From Portulaca oleracea (Eukaryota > Streptophyta > Magnoliopsida > Caryophyllales > Portulacaceae), in NCBI GenBank assembly GCA_029582165.1, contig CM055889.1:33023427-33087426 (forward strand): 64,000 nt of DNA. Direction: 5' to 3'. The notes below the pieces were generated by a model. That model searched no databases and was not told the DNA's origin. It was given only the letters and a program-made list of their open reading frames with translations. The stretch's first letter is position 1. Each line of letters begins with the position of its first letter. Positions 35,248 to 46,033 of the stretch are shown here, piece by piece. A program made the translations under genes and the position numbers.

Positions 35248-36825
35248 TGTAGGACCCGGAAAATTCCCGTTCGGGGAAATTGTTTCCGGATGCGCTACTT
35301 AATTGATCGGGAGCCGACTAAGGTTGCTTAATCCTTAAATAAGGATATTTTTATTTTATGAAATTCATTTTCGGGGTGGTGAAATTTTATTTATTTTACA
35401 AATTCGTTTTTTTATTATTTAAATATTGAAATTACACCAAAAAATATATTAAATATAATTTAAAATCGTCCCAAACTACAAACTCAGGCCCAAAAGAAAG
35501 TAATCGGACCGCCAAGGAAGGTCAAAACCCGTGCGGGTTTTGACAGGACTTGGGCTGGGCAGTCCACTTTCTTGGGCCAGAGAAAATGAGTTAGAAACAA
35601 TAAAACCCGTGCAGGTTTTATGGTTTCGTGACCCATTTTCTCTCGGCTTTGGCCTTGAATGTGAGGAATGGGAGATGTCTAAATCATCTTTAAATATTTT
35701 TAGAGTAAATTTCAAGATTAAATAATTAAACAGATTATAAAAAAGAATAAAGAGTCGCCAGCCGATTTAAGGAAACCGACAAACCATAAAATTAAGAAAA
35801 ATGACTCTGGTCTACGAAACCCGATTCTAAGTCCGAGGGTAAGGTTACGAATTCGAGAATTATAAGAATTCTCCAATTCGCCTGTTAGAAAATAGACTCT
35901 ACTAAAATCGACATTAAAATGAAAGACAGCGGGGAGAAGTTTAATTAATTTCGCAAATTTATATTCTTAAACATGCAATATAAAGAATGGATTTTTTGTT
36001 TTACAAAGGTATGCACAAACAACGTAAATAAAAGATAAATTACATGATTAAATAATAATAACGAACAAAAACATGAAACCGAACATCTTTGATTTAAAAG
36101 CCCAAATGCGCCGATCGAAATGCTTTGACTTCCCTTGACTTGATGGATGAAGGACGATTATGAGAGGATTAGAATGGTAGTGTGTGGATGATATTTTTGG
36201 TGGAGTTATGGTAATGAGAATAGTGAGAATGATGGAAGTATGATGAGAGTTTAGGAGAGTAAGGGTAGAGTTATGGTAATAGTGGGTGATTTGAGTATAA
36301 TGGAAGTGGTTTATGAGAGTTGTTGATGATCAATGAAGGGAATGGAGGGGGGTATTTATAGGTGATGAGGTGAAGGATTTGGAGGGAAATGGAGGGAGAA
36401 TCATGGGGACACATCCCCATGATCATGCCATGCAATCACGTAGCTTCCAAGTTAAGGCCAAGGTCAAAACATGTGGGCTAAAATCAAGGGAGGGTGATCA
36501 ATGTTTTTGGCGCCGGATTTTTCAAGATAAAACCCGCGCGGCTTTTCTTAATCTATCACACGGATCGCTAATGTAAGCAATGCCAAAACGACGCGCTTCA
36601 AGGACTACAAAACCCGCGCGGGTTTTGTAGTGTCTGGGCCGGCGCGCGCCTTGGGCCTGTCCCGGCTCTAAGCCATCCTCTTCAAATAAAACCCGTGCGG
36701 GTTTTATTTTTTGCAGTGGGCCAACTTGATCTTGTTTGTTTGCATTATCTACTTCGTTGGCCCAAAGATGTATCCGGCCCTCTTGACAAGTCGGGATTAT
36801 TTCCGTGCAAATCCCGGTGTCTACA
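35248..36825 (-). repeat. 3' LTR of 18-kb Tat element
   Basis: The LTR is 1578 bp, TGTAGG ... CTACA. It differs from the other LTR at scattered positions only. TATAAATA on the minus strand is at 36353-36360. It contains five copies of the AAAACCCG/CGGGTTTT palindrome (35520, 35601, 36528, 36605 and 36684). Confidence 0.92.
36605..36630. repeat. 26-bp perfect palindrome (best left-LTR example of dispersed family)
   Basis: Centred on CCCGCGCGGG with outer arms CTACAAAA and TTTTGTAG, perfectly self-complementary over 26 bp. Its counterpart in the other LTR is at 53110-53135. Further family members with the same core but other outer arms are at about 35520, 35601, 36528, 36684, 37541, 37603, 38352, 38430, 41753, 41833, 42737, 52024, 52103, 53032 and 53189. 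Confidence 0.95.
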
Positions 36826-36841
36826 GAGAGCCCCCACTTTG
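36826..36841 (-). promoter_or_regulatory. Polypurine tract of 18-kb Tat element
   Basis: The minus strand reads CAAAGTGGGGGCTCTC immediately before the LTR start TGTAGACACC. It primes plus-strand synthesis in LTR retrotransposons. Confidence 0.8.
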
Positions 36842-36889
36842 ACCAAGTCCGAATAGGACGAAGGTCAAAGTAGACTTGATGTCTGTCTT

Positions 36890-37385
36890 GATACTGGCGG
36901 TGCTCTTTTGTATGGCGGCCAGGTGACGTTGCTGATGATGATGATGTCGTCAGAAACCTTTAGGTGGCAACCGTTGGACGACTGCTACTGATGAAGAGAT
37001 CGTCGGTAACCTTTAGGTGGCAACCGTTGGACGATCGATGCTGTCGTTTGGAGACCTTTAAGTGGAATCCGTTTGAACGACTGCTATTGCTAACATCGTT
37101 TGAGTCCTTTATGTGGAACCCGTTGGACGACTGTTGCGAACGACATCGTTTGGAGGCCTTTAGGTGGCAACCGTTGGACGACTGTTGTTGACGACATCGT
37201 TGGAGGCCTTTAGGTGGCAACCGTTTGACGACTATCGCTGATGGTGCTCTTTTATGCGACAACCGGATGACAGGTGGTCCCTTTTTTGTGGTGACCTAAT
37301 GATAGTACTCTTTTATGTGGCAACTTGTCGGTAGATGGCCCCTTTTAGCGGCGACCAGATGAAGGTGCTCTTTTATGTGGCAGCC
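36890..37385. repeat. Degenerate 50-55-bp tandem repeat next to the 3' LTR
   Basis: The units share CCTTTAGGTGGCAACCGTTG and GACGACTG. Anchors lie near 36958, 37011, 37066, 37107, 37158 and 37208, with more diverged units (CTCTTTTATGTGGCAAC) to 37385. Spacing is mostly 50-55 bp, with one of about 41. ORFs across it on both strands are repeats and not genes. Confidence 0.85.
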
Positions 37386-37949
37386 TAAAAATCATAAAAG
37401 TAAGTATTAGTTTTCGCAAAAATGCAAACGGGTTTAGATTTTTACTTGAATTAATTAAACGCTTGGGCCGCAGTCTTTGGGCCGTTGAAAGATGCTGGGC
37501 CACATGATCTTGGGCCGCTTAAAATCGATTTTTGTTGGTAGAAAACCCATGCGGGTTTCATTATTTGCACTGGGCCGCCAGAACCGGGCCCATAGGACAC
37601 CTAAAACCCGCGCGGGTTTTGATGTTTTTTTTCTTTTTTTTTCTTTTTCTTTTCCTCGTGAAGAGCATCAACGTGCGCCCTGCATTTGTGTGGACAAGAA
37701 CGTGCCACGCAACCTTGTCTCATCTTTGGGTGGCAAAGTGATGACCTTAGGATTTTCAACCAATGAAACGCATTTGGCATCTCGAGGCGGGTCCTAGAAA
37801 CGAGCGGTTCATATTCACTCAACATTTCTATAAATACCAAGCTTCATTCACCTCATTCAATCATACCTTCAACTCTTCATCATCTCTCTAGCTTCTCTTT
37901 CTCTCTCTAGAAAATTTATTCCTTGAAGATAATTTGAGTTATTTGGTAG

Positions 37950-40900
37950 ATGCATCCCCGAGGTCATAGGAATCCTCCTCTTCCACATGCGGCAGCATGG
38001 TCTCACGAGATGTCTTCACGTCGCAACTTTATTCCGGGTGCAAATGTCGACCCTTCGGACCTTACTATTCAACCCTGGAACCATGCTTGGTTCTACCGTT
38101 CTCATGGAAAGGTAATTTCCAAAACTTCTCTTTTTATGCTTATTTTAATAAAAAAAAATAAGCAAGCACGAATTTATTTTTTCATGTCTTGTCGATTTTT
38201 CATTATTTTAAGCATGCTCTTAAGTTGATGCACATGTATTTATTTATCAAGAATATCCATTTTGAGAGACGGACCAAACCCGGGCCTAAAAAAAATGAGA
38301 GGTTTTATGCACGCGCGACCCAAAGAACAAAACAAATTGTCCACTAAGACACAGAAAACCCGTACGGTTTTCTGGTCCGTAAGCCACCAAAGGACGTTGG
38401 GCTTGGATGCGCGGCCCATCAGCGCATAAAAAACCCGTGCGGGTTTTCTGTTCTGGTGGGCTGGCTCATTTAGGCCGCAAAAAAGAAATTTTTTTCTTTT
38501 TTTTTTGTTTTCTTGTTTTGCGTCTTTTTTTTTCAATTTATTTATCCTATCGGCCATGGCTGTGAGCCCAGTGTCGGTGCTGGGTCCAGCTAGGGCCTGA
38601 AAGAATATGCCTGAAGTATTTAGCCGAGCCCCCAACTTTAACTGGCCCCTTTTATTTGTCTTTAGGAGGACAACTTGAAAACCCTTGGTGCCTTAAAGGA
38701 TCCAATTAAGGTAGCCGCCTCGATTCCTAGGCATTTTGTTGAACATACCCTGACTTCAGCGGGGCTTATGCCGTTCTGGCAATGTTTGGAGGCTTGGAAG
38801 GGTCGTACGTATCGCGTCATAGGCCGCGCCATAGCTGAGAGGTTTTGGGACACCACCAATTCCTTTCATCTGTCTGTGGGGGAGATGACGGTTACACCCA
38901 GAGATTTTGTTATCATTACTTGTCTTCCAAGGGGTGGGCGTAATTTAGTTTTTGACACTGAGTCCAAGGGGTGGGCGTAATTTATCTGAAATTTGTCCAG
39001 TGTCAGCGCGTTTAGGCCAAGGACAAGGCCTTTCCAATCTTTCTTACGCGTATTTCGAGGCGGCCATCCGTGACGCCAACTTTCAGAACTTGCCTGTGGA
39101 TCAACGTCGCTTCATCTTCCTGGCGTACATCATTTTTGCAACCATTTTTGCCAACCGGGGGGATAATATCACCTTGACATGGTTTCGGAATCTTTTAGAC
39201 TTCAAAAATGTCCGGAACCTAAACTGGGGCAAGGCGGCTTACGCGAACTTCGTCCTCTGGCTTCGCCGCGGCGTTCGGTTTCACAGGATACTGACCCGGT
39301 TTACCTTCACGAGTCTCATACTGGTCATCAGTATGGCCCTTCACTGTGGAAGGTGCTCGAGGTATGTCCCCGAGACTCTACTCTTTGTAGTTTTTCTACT
39401 CTTTCAATTCTTCTTTGACTTTATGTTTATACAGTCATGGGCATATGAGTACCTTCTGTCTCTGGGCATTCGCTCCAAAAAGAATAAGACAATTCCAGCT
39501 ACTGAACGCTGGTCTAACGAGGTTGTTCGTGGGAAGAAATTCCAGCTGGGTAGCCTTGATCGCATTCGTCGCATGTTGGATAACCTCACTCCGGTATTTC
39601 CTTATACCTAGCGTCCTTATTTATTTTGCTTTTACCCTTGGAGTGACTCTCTTTCTCCTACAGGACCACGTGAATTGGCATCCATGGGCGGAATTCGACT
39701 TGACGGTAGAGCACGATACTCGTCTCCGCGTCCTAATGGAGGGACCTTCGGGCTTCATATGGTATTTGGGGGAGAGAGCCACGAGGCAAATCTTGGGTGG
39801 ATACCCCGGTCTTATCCCCCTGGATCCTCCGGAACACATGTTCGAGCCATGGTGTGTCGTTCCAGGTACCCTGGGAGAATGGATTCGCGGCCAAGACTTT
39901 GACAACTTTATACATAACGTTCTCCAGGAGCAGTTTGATGAGGAATTCCAACGCTATCTGAGTTGTCTAGCCCCCCGGGTGGTAGGTATCTTCTTCCTTC
40001 TAATTTCTCATTATGTTTCTGGCTGATTCCTAACCGTGAGGTTTGCAGTTGGGGCCTTATGCCAAGGTCACTGAGACGGAGGCTCAACCGGTGAGAAGAA
40101 GGATCGGCGGTTTCTTAGAGGTGGAGACTAGTAGTCAATGCTCTGCACTCAAAGAGTTTGACCGGAAACCAGAAGTTCTCATGTTACTTTCTCTTCTCCT
40201 TTATGCCGTTCATACATGTCTAACCTTAGCCTCATCATTTTCCAGCCAAGATGGGATATTTTCCGTCAAGTGACCAAGGAGTGGAGCACGACGCTGAAGC
40301 ATGTTGATCGAGTATTTACCCGCTCGGGTAGGTGTCGTGGGGACACCGCTGAGAGGGCTGATGTAGAGGCCGACGCAGAATCCGTTCCTCGAGATCCTAC
40401 TTGACGTTTGACTGCATGGATCCCTCGCACTGAGCCCCCACGTCGCTCTTCGGCAGGGGAGTATACTTTTCGGGGCCGACCTCGGGAAGAGGTTGGCGGA
40501 TCATCTCATCCTCCACTAGCAGTTGTGCCGGAGGGTCGTGGCAAAGGCATCATGATCGAGGGTCATCATTCAACTGGGTCTCATCATAGCAAATCTAGCA
40601 GCAGCGGTCACCGTCCTATGGAAGAGGACATGGCTCAGATGTCCTTGGAGGAACAACTCGGCCAAGGAGGGTCACATCAGAGTGTTGGGTATGGTGGTGA
40701 AACCCAACCCCATTCCTACTGGGTGGAAGATGCTTCAGAGTCGAGTGCTACCAACTGGCCTTCTCATTCTCGCCGCACTCCGGCTTTAGTGCGCGCTGCT
40801 CGTCGTGGTCGGGAAATTGTGGTGAGGGACCATGATTCAGGTGCATCCGTAGGGTATCCTGGCGGTCAGGCCCTGGCGGATGACGCTACTTCACGTCCTG

Positions 40901-40950
40901 CACCATATGACATCTCCTCTTTTGGCTCTGGTTCTTACCCTGCTGGATGA
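37950..40950 (+). pseudogene. Antisense plant-mobile-domain (PMD) gene inside Tat element, intron-bearing
   Basis: This lies opposite to the element's own genes. Exon 1 is 37950-38111 (MHPRGHRNPPLPHAAAWSHE ... RSHGK). An intron to 38665 (GTAATT ... TTTAG) rejoins in frame with EDNLKTLGALKDPIKVAA. PMD-like sequence follows: GLMPFWQCLEAWKGRTYRVI, FHLSVGEMTVTPRDFVII, FIFLAYIIFATIFANRGD and NLNWGKAAYANFVLWLRRG. Further likely introns are 39362-39434, 39594-39663 and 39982-40048. Later exons carry SWAYEYLLSLGIR and HVNWHPWAEFDLTVEHDTRL, then a Ser/Gly/His-rich tail to 40950. PMD proteins occur in plant genes and as extra ORFs in Gypsy elements. Defects: a 37-bp duplication at 38927-38984 shifts the frame, and a TGA at 40402. 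Confidence 0.72.
38927..38984 (+). repeat. Partial tandem duplication in the PMD exon
   Basis: CCAAGGGGTGGGCGTAATTT occurs at 38927 and again at 38964, 37 bases apart. 37 is not a multiple of three, so the reading frame shifts after LPRGGRN. The two copies still look identical, which suggests a recent event. Confidence 0.85.
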
Positions 40951-41992
40951 CCAGTTCCAACTCCTGAAATGGGTCCTTCATGGCCCACAAGTACGCAAGA
41001 GTGGTCTGCACCCCAACACTCTTGGCTAGGAGGATCCTCCTCTTCTGGTTGGCCAGCCCCCGGTTATAGAGATGGTTCTGTATGGCCTACTCCTTCTGTT
41101 AAGTGGCACGTCCTTGATCATTCATGGCTAGCCGGTTCGTAAGGGCATTCTGTATCATCACCGTCGAGCGTGCATCCTTCTAAAGTTCCCTTGTCCGGGC
41201 CACCGCAGACGGCTCCTGGTCCTGACTACTATTCTTGGGATACCTATTTCGGTACGGCTGGTGCCTCCAACGCTGGAACTTCTCATGTTGGTGCCGACCC
41301 GGTTGAAGATAGCGGTGATTCGGGCTCCTTGTGGTGATCGAACCGATGACAAGCAAGACTTCATGCACTTTTAAACTTATGTCATGCAGAACTGATTTGT
41401 ACCTCTTTCCTTTTTTTTTTTTATTTAATGCAAGACTTTTATGAATTTTATTTCTGATTTTATATGCAAGACTCGGTGAATACATGATTTTCTTTTATTA
41501 ATGCATAATTGAATGATTTTCTACATGACTGGATTAATCCCAACTTAATGCCGCTTCCCCAAAAAGAAAAGAAAATAAAAGAAAACAAAAATCTAAGTGT
41601 CAGAGTAAACTCGAGCAAAAATTTCAGAACTGAGCATCATTGGGTCAATATCCAAAGCATTAAAAATACGCAAACGAGCCAAATTAATTCTAAGGCCCAA
41701 AATACAATCATAAATAGGCGGGCTGAGTTGCAGAGAGGCGGCCCACATCGACAGAAAACCCGTGCGGGTTTTCTTCTTCAGCAGGCGATGGGCCTGGGCT
41801 CGAGAAGGCGCACGCGTAGGCCTAGGAAGATCAAAACCCGCGCGGGTTTGTTACTGTTTTTCTTTTTTTTTTTTTTACTAGCCGTTGCAAATGGGCTAAA
41901 ATCATGGGATATGGAGGGCAACGGCTATGTGATCATTGCTAGCTGTTTTCTCCATTTTTATCATGCATGGAGGTGTATAAATACCTCATATT

Positions 41993-43565
41993 ATGCATAT
42001 AATCATCATCACCTCAAAGTGTCCATCATATATTCTCTCAAATTTCAAAGAAATCCTCCCAGTTCTTATGGCATTCGAGAAGAAGCTTGCAACTTGGATG
42101 AGCAATTTGTCCAAAGAAGAGAAGAAGGAGCTCGGTAGATACAAGTTAACGAGCCTGATGAGTCTTCATCAAGTGCGGATTAATCACGACTTTCTCCGTG
42201 CGGCGGAGACTTTCTGGGATCCGAAGATGCATGTCTTCCGCTTTGCGTAGAAGGAATTATGTCCGCTTCCGAAGGAATGGTCCTCAATCCACGGAACAAA
42301 CCACTTTGCTCGACCGACATCGCCTCCTACGCCAACGGACATCCCGAAGCAGTACAAGGAATTATTATGTCTTCCATCCCGGGTCATCGAAAGTGCAATA
42401 TTCGGCGAAAAGGTACATTTCCCAACCATAGTCGAATATTTTCAATCTCCCGATACCTTGGAATATAGTCCCGTGATACGAGTGCGAGCGCTCGTATTAT
42501 GTCTCCTTGGCGAGTTTTGCTTTTATCATGGCAGCAAAAGAACCGGACCGGCGAATTTAATCCAAATTGTCGATGACATGTCCCGAGGCTACAATCTCTT
42601 GCCTCTAATGGTAGCGGAAACCATGATGGGCTTGGATGATCCGAATCCAGAACATGACTTTTGAGGAAGCCCACTGCTTCTGCAGCTATTTTATTCATCC
42701 TTTCTGCCACTGTCTGATTTCTGCCTCTACTGTTTACAAAACCCGCGCGGGTTTCTGCCCCTATATATATATATTTAGTTTTTTTTATTTTAATTTTAGT
42801 TTGGGATAATTGGTGTGCAATCTAACCGTGGCTAACTGTTGGCAAATCTGGTTAATGGAGCACTTGGGTCTCATCGAGCAGCCCCGAACTTCATCGGTGT
42901 TGGCGAACTATTGTCAAAGAAAGAGGAAGTACACCGACCTTCGCTCGGTAACGGAATAGATTGTGCTCTTGAAGGAGTCTCGGGAGATCGTATGGTGGAT
43001 CAAATGGTGGCACATCTCCGAATATGTGACCCATGATTTTCGTAATGCCTATATATGTCTCGCCGGCTTGACGCACATGACATTTTATTTTCTGGCGCGA
43101 GTGAAGCGCCAGATAGGTCGTAAGCAAGGCATCCCTGAGCTCGTGTGTGAGACTCCTGATCAGTTGAAGCTGCGAGGCTCGGTGATTGAGTCGTGGTTAA
43201 AATACTGGGAAAGAAGGCCAACTCTTAAAGCCCCTCCAATGATACGTGTGTCTCATATTGCCGATGCTGACTACCACGGATGGCTAATTACTGTCATTGA
43301 GTCTCGCCGCACTGGAGAAGCGAGAAGGAGACAAGTAAAGGAAAGGCTGAATCCCCGTACATCAGCAATGGACCGTCTGGGCGCGAGAGACTCGGTGAAA
43401 GATAGGCTCGGCCCGAGAGTGGAGGTACGAAAACCAAGTAGGCGGGCCTATAAACCCAAAGAGAAAGAGAAAGCGCTTATCAGACCTAGAGACACGGAGA
43501 CTGACCATGAGACAACTGGCGAAGTAGAGCAAGTGAAGCAAGACTGGAAGATGGAATGGAAATGA
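41993..43565 (+). pseudogene. Second antisense ORF module in Tat element (DUF7745-like)
   Basis: Part 1 is one frame from ATG at 42068 (or 41993) to 42664, broken only by TAG at 42248. It reads FLRAAETFWDPKMHVFRFA, KELCPLPKEWSSIHG, RVRALVLCLLGEFCFYHG and LPLMVAETMMGLDD. Part 2 (about 42829-43565, one TAG at 42957) reads WQIWLMEHLGLIEQP, REIVWWIKWWHISEYVTHDF, THMTFYFLARVKRQIGRKQG and a basic tail. The FWDP ... F.F...EL.PLP.E pattern and WW/H and RQ segments recall the plant DUF7745 family found beside retrotransposons. That assignment is from memory of the pattern and needs a profile search. The gap between the parts is probably an intron ending near 42799. Confidence 0.5.
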
Positions 43566-43781
43566 AGGAACTAAACTGCTTTGCCATAATAGTCTTTCAT
43601 TTAATTATGCCTTTTAAATTTTCTTATGTTACAAGCAGTGTACTTGCATTATTAATTAATAAAAAAGGAATATTATTCGCAATTATTGTGTTCTTGTAAA
43701 CTTTGTCTTTCTTATATACATGAGCATTTATTAAATATATCCCAAGTGTTTGAAAATTGGTTTTCCAGTTGCTTGGTTATA

Positions 43782-44264
43782 TTAAGCGTAGTATCGCTTG
43801 AGTTGATCTAAATTCATGGGCTGAACTACATCTTCTCCATCCATTGTAGCAAGCTGAGCTGCTCCTCCTGGCAAAATGTCCTTAATCATATAAGGACCTT
43901 TCCAATTGGGTGCAAACTTTCCCCTTGGATCTTGTATAGGTGCCCTCATCTCCTTAAGCACCAAATCACCTACTTGAAGTGAACGACCTTTCACCTTCTT
44001 ATTAAAAGCACGAGTACTCCTATTTTGATATACTTACACATTATGCAATGCCCTCAATCGCCTTTCGTCCATTAACACTAACTCCTCGAACCTTGCCCTA
44101 GCCCATTCTGCTTCCGACAACTGACTTTCGGCCACTATTCGCAACGAAGGGAATGCTACTTTAATCGGTAAGACTGCTTCCATCCCGTACACCAAAGAAT
44201 ATGGTGTTGCAAAGAATATGGTGTTGCACCTGTGGCAGTTCGTATAGAGGTTGAGTATCCCCAC
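43782..44264 (-). pseudogene. Tat integrase C-terminal part (frame-shifted)
   Basis: The sequence reads FATPYSLVYGMEAVLPIKVA, ESQLSEAEWARARFEELVLM, DERRLRALHNV, and after a short gap KGRSLQVGDLVLKEMRAPIQ, GKFAPNWKGPYMIKDILPGG and a stop at 43782. It is the normal C-terminal end of Tat integrase. It is out of frame with the upstream integrase because of a 17-bp duplication at 44194-44227. Confidence 0.83.
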
Positions 44265-46033
44265 AGGGCAAATGCCAATTTATCCGGCCAATCTTTGTAA
44301 GTGACAACCATTTTCTTGATGATTCCAGCTACTGTCTTGTTGGCCGCTTCCACAGCTCCGTTAGCTTGAGGTCGGTATAGCGAAGACCGGTGATGCTGAA
44401 TCTTATAAGTGGCGAGCAAAGTTTCTATTTCCTTTCGAAAATGGCTTCCATTGTCACTAATGATTTCATGAGGCACTCCATATCGACATATGATATTTTG
44501 AAGGATAAATTTAGCCACTTGCTTGGATGTGAACTTAGCAAAAGAGGCTGCTTCTACCCACTTAGTGAAGTAATCGATGGCGGCCAATATGTACTCGTGT
44601 CCTCCTATTCCAGATGGGTGTATCTTGCTAATGATGTCGATACCCCATACTGAGAACGGCCATGGAGATGTCAAAGTAGTCAAGTATGATGGGGGTTGAT
44701 GTTGTAGGTTAGCATACTCTTGGCATTTGTGACACCTTCGGACGAACTCTAAGCAATCTGCCTCCATAGTGGAATAATAATAACCAGCCCTTTGAATTTT
44801 ATTTGCCAGCATACGTCCATTCATGTGGGGACCACACTCTCCTCCATGTATAGTAGCCAAGACCTCCTTGGTGCTCTTGGCATCAATGCATAATAAATTA
44901 ATGCTCGTAGGTGATTTCTTGTAAAGGCGGTCTTGGATCAAGCAGTATTGTGCTGCTAGAGACCTGATCGCTCGTTGTCCTCGAGCATCTAATTCAGCTG
45001 GGTATTCTCCTTTCCGAAGGAAATTGTAAATGTCGTGGAACCATTCCTCAGTCTCTTCCTCTTGTGCCTCCATGTTGCACACATATGCAGGTTCAGACTG
45101 TCGCTCTACTACTACTGGTAATTGGAGCGTGCCTGATGGTATCGATATCATCGAAGACAACTTGGCTAGGGCATCAGCCAACTCATTGTGATCCCTTGAG
45201 AGGTACTGGAAGCTGATTTGTTCAAATTGGTCAGCAAGTCCTAAGAGCTTCTGCTGGTATGCCATAAGACATTCATTCCGGACCTTCCATGTATTTTTAG
45301 CCTGATTAATTATGAGGCTAGAATCTCCGAAGTCTTTTATGTGACGTATACCCAAGGTCAATGTAGCTTGTAAGCCCTTGATGCATACTTCATATTCGGC
45401 GGCGTTGTTAGTAGCATCAAAGTCTAACTTCACAGACACAGGGACATGTGTCCCATCTGGAGAGATCAGTAGGACTCCTACTCCGCAGCCCATTTGGTTT
45501 GAAGCTTCGTCGAAGTACATTTCCCATGTTATCTCGTCAGTGAAGAATACATCCTCATCTGGGAATTCCAAGTGAGTGCTTGGAGGTTCACGTGATGGTG
45601 AAGCAGCAAGGAAATCTGAAACAACCCGTCCTTTGATGGATTTCTGAGGCAGGTACTGAAGGTTGAACTCTAAAAGCATGACCACCCATCGAGCGATGCG
45701 ATTGTTGATGGTAAGTTGCTCCATGATGAATTTAATGGGATTATTTTTAGCTATAACATACACTGTATGTGAAAGCATGTAATGTCTTAACTTCTTGGTG
45801 GCCCATACTAATGCGAGAGCCATTTTCTCTATGTCTGCATATCGACTTTCATAGTCCAAAAACTTCTTGCTCAAGTAATAGATGGCGCTCTCCTGACCTT
45901 TAATCTTTTGAGCTAGCATAGCCCCCATTGCAGAGCTAGTCACGATAAGGTAAAGGAGCAGAGGCTCATTTGGTACTGGCGGCATGAGGACCGGAGGATG
46001 TTGCAAATACTCCTTGATTTTGTCAAAGGCCAC
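44156..46033 (-). CDS. Tat pol: RNase H, second (archaeal-type) RNase H and integrase
   Basis: This is an open frame of 625 aa. Residues about 1-145 are the Ty3-type RNase H (LLYLIVTSSAMGAMLAQK, SKKFLDYESRYADIEKMALA, YVIAKNNPIKFIMEQ). Residues about 180-300 are the second RNase H (MYFDEASNQMGCGVGVLLIS, NAAEYEVCIKGLQATL, GDSSLIINQAKN, RDHNELADALAKLSSM). About 380-625 is integrase, with a zinc site (HGGECGPHMNG ... CHKCQEY) and the DDE core (VWGIDIISK, EIISDNGSHF, GAVEAANKTVAG). The dual RNase H is diagnostic of the Tat lineage. The final 14 residues are out of frame after the 17-bp duplication. It is a separate frame from RT, so no complete polyprotein exists. Confidence 0.9.
   Translation of the reverse strand: MAFDKIKEYLQHPPVLMPPVPNEPLLLYLIVTSSAMGAMLAQKIKGQESAIYYLSKKFLDYESRYADIEKMALALVWATKKLRHYMLSHTVYVIAKNNPIKFIMEQLTINNRIARWVVMLLEFNLQYLPQKSIKGRVVSDFLAASPSREPPSTHLEFPDEDVFFTDEITWEMYFDEASNQMGCGVGVLLISPDGTHVPVSVKLDFDATNNAAEYEVCIKGLQATLTLGIRHIKDFGDSSLIINQAKNTWKVRNECLMAYQQKLLGLADQFEQISFQYLSRDHNELADALAKLSSMISIPSGTLQLPVVVERQSEPAYVCNMEAQEEETEEWFHDIYNFLRKGEYPAELDARGQRAIRSLAAQYCLIQDRLYKKSPTSINLLCIDAKSTKEVLATIHGGECGPHMNGRMLANKIQRAGYYYSTMEADCLEFVRRCHKCQEYANLQHQPPSYLTTLTSPWPFSVWGIDIISKIHPSGIGGHEYILAAIDYFTKWVEAASFAKFTSKQVAKFILQNIICRYGVPHEIISDNGSHFRKEIETLLATYKIQHHRSSLYRPQANGAVEAANKTVAGIIKKMVVTYKDWPDKLAFALWGYSTSIRTATGATPYSLQHHILWCTGWKQSYRLK
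44194..44227. repeat. 17-bp tandem duplication in integrase
   Basis: AAAGAATATGGTGTTGC occurs twice in a row (44194-44210 and 44211-44227). It duplicates part of the ATPYSLVYGM stretch and shifts the integrase frame. Confidence 0.93.

Noticed and set aside
36605..36709. CG-rich hairpins as bacterial-type terminators
   Set aside because: There are no T-runs in the right place, the DNA is eukaryotic, and the palindromes occur in LTRs on both sides of TATA boxes.
36964..37262. ORFs on both strands over 36964-37262
   Set aside because: They are translations of a tandem repeat.
44156..46033. Envelope-like or host-derived gene in the long pol ORF
   Set aside because: All of it is accounted for by RNase H, the second RNase H and integrase. 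No membrane segment or envelope-like ORF was seen in any element.
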